Shown here piece by piece: positions 5,205 through 6,149 of a stretch of DNA of 6,149 bases (positions within the stretch are counted from its first letter, which is position 1; every line of letters begins with the position of its first letter). The stretch spans positions 1 to 6,149 of the forward strand of contig CAKTWY010000150.1 of the NCBI GenBank assembly GCA_934630445.1, given 5' to 3'. The stretch is from an uncultured Eubacteriales bacterium. GTDB taxonomy: Bacteria > Bacillota > Clostridia > Oscillospirales > Butyricicoccaceae. Position numbers and translations under genes: made by a program. The notes under the pieces are model-generated. The model was not told where the DNA came from. It made no database searches and worked only from the letters and a program-made list of their open reading frames with translations.

Positions 5205-6149
5205 ATGCAAGAGCTTTTCGGCAATATCCTTCAGATCACGTGGCAGCAGATCGTCATGTGGGGGATCGGTGTGCTGCTCATCTATCTTGCCATCAAAAAA
5301 GACATGGAGCCGGCGCTCCTTCTTCCGATGGGCTTCGGCGCGATCCTTGTAAACCTGCCTTTCTCCGGCGCGATCGACCAGGTGATCGACGGCGTGACGG
5401 AATACGGCATCCTTGACAGCCTGTTCAACATGGGCATCGCCAACGAGCTGTTCCCGCTTCTGCTGTTTATCGGCATCGGCGCGATGATCGATTTCGGCCC
5501 GCTGCTCTCCAACCCGAAGATGCTGCTTTTCGGCGCGGCGGCACAGTTTGGCATCTTCTTCACGCTGAGCATGGCGGCGCTGTGCGGCTTTGACCTGCGT
5601 GACGCGGCGTCCATCGCCATCATCGGCGCGGCCGACGGCCCGACCTCGATCGTCGTGGCCAACTACTTCGGCTCCAAATATATCGGCGCGATCATCGTCG
5701 CGGCGTATTCCTACATGGCGCTTGTTCCCATCGTGCAGCCGGCGGCCATCCGACTGGTCACGACGAAGAAGGAGCGCGGCATCCGCATGCATTACGACGG
5801 CGGGCAGGTCTCTCAGCGGACGAAGATCATTTTCCCCATCGCGGTCACGGTCATCGCGGGCATCTTTGCGCCGCGCAGCGTAGCGCTCGTCGGCTTCCTG
5901 ATGTTCGGCAACCTGATCCGCGAATGCGGCGTGCTCAAATCCCTTTCGGAGAGCGCGCAGCATGAGCTGGCCAACCTTATCACGCTCTTCCTCGGCATCA
6001 CAGTCGCGTCGAAGATGCGCGCAGAGTACTTCATGACGCCCGACACGATCCTCATCCTCCAGCTGGGCCTTGGGGCCTTCGTGTTCGATACGATCGGCGG
6101 CGTGCTGTTTGCAAAGTTCCTGAACCTCTTTGTCAAGAACAAGATCAAC
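5205..6149 (+). CDS. Sodium-ion-translocating decarboxylase beta subunit (OadB/GcdB/MmdB family), 3' end outside window
   Basis: The first 315 codons are open to the window edge; family members have roughly 370-430 residues. The beta subunit is the membrane-embedded part of biotin-dependent Na+ pumps. It decarboxylates carboxybiotin and exports Na+. Visible family features: GIANELFPLLLFIGIGAMIDF (77-97); GAADGPTSI (141-149), whose Asp144 corresponds to the essential membrane aspartate of OadB; AYSYMALVPIVQP (167-179); FLMFGNLIRECGV (231-243); GITVASKM (264-271); and FDTIGGVLFAKF (294-305). Most of the protein is hydrophobic helix. The ATG at 5205 has AAAGGA 12 nt upstream, a long spacing; an in-frame ATG at 5172 would add 11 residues (MSFKQKGLSGK) but lacks a ribosome binding site. 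The substrate (oxaloacetate, glutaconyl-CoA or methylmalonyl-CoA) cannot be told without the alpha subunit, which is not upstream. Confidence 0.93.
   Translation, partial: MQELFGNILQITWQQIVMWGIGVLLIYLAIKKDMEPALLLPMGFGAILVNLPFSGAIDQVIDGVTEYGILDSLFNMGIANELFPLLLFIGIGAMIDFGPLLSNPKMLLFGAAAQFGIFFTLSMAALCGFDLRDAASIAIIGAADGPTSIVVANYFGSKYIGAIIVAAYSYMALVPIVQPAAIRLVTTKKERGIRMHYDGGQVSQRTKIIFPIAVTVIAGIFAPRSVALVGFLMFGNLIRECGVLKSLSESAQHELANLITLFLGITVASKMRAEYFMTPDTILILQLGLGAFVFDTIGGVLFAKFLNLFVKNKIN

Noticed and set aside
5175..5963. Open frame of 262 codons on the minus strand opposite the beta-subunit gene
   Set aside because: Its product is full of charged residues without domains, while the plus strand encodes a clear OadB-family membrane protein over the same bases.

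Overview
The window looks like chromosome from a GC-rich, anaerobic, low-oxygen-adapted Firmicute of class Clostridia (an Oscillospirales-type gut bacterium is my best guess). This rests on AGGAG-type ribosome binding sites, TTGACA/TATACT-type promoters, a CsoR-controlled copper operon, a long-form RsmH of the type seen in Firmicutes, and the beta subunit of a sodium-pumping decarboxylase. The species cannot be fixed from the sequence.

Left part (1-2774, read on the minus strand) is a copper-resistance operon. A strong promoter at 2745-2774 has a near-perfect CsoR-type operator (2718-2736) at or just downstream of the predicted transcription start. It drives copA, a Cu(I)-exporting P1B ATPase with one metal-binding (HMA) domain at the N-terminus and a second, CopZ-like one at the C-terminus. 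csoR, the copper-sensing repressor, follows after 4 nt and is cut by the window edge. The logic is autoregulatory: copper would release CsoR and switch on export, copper binding and more repressor. The main novelty is that the C-terminal CopZ-like domain of copA keeps its own Shine-Dalgarno sequence and ATG in frame. It therefore looks like a copA-copZ fusion made by loss of a stop codon, and it could still yield a free 70-residue chaperone.

Middle part (2775-4510, also minus strand) begins with about 270 bases without a credible gene but with several hairpins, including a perfect 24-bp palindrome. A strong intrinsic terminator follows, then rsmH (16S rRNA C1402 N4-methyltransferase, long variant, outside the cell-division gene cluster and clearly more AT-rich than its neighbours). 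rsmH has two tandem promoters. Upstream of it is a complete tRNA-Arg(CCT) gene with its own promoter and terminator.

Right part (4511-6149, plus strand) has a small AT-rich gene for a two-helix membrane protein, then about 300 bases with possible RNA structure and an inverted repeat. A good promoter then drives the 5' 315 codons of a Na+-translocating decarboxylase beta subunit (OadB/GcdB/MmdB family), which runs off the end. No phage, insertion sequence, CRISPR array or defence system is visible.
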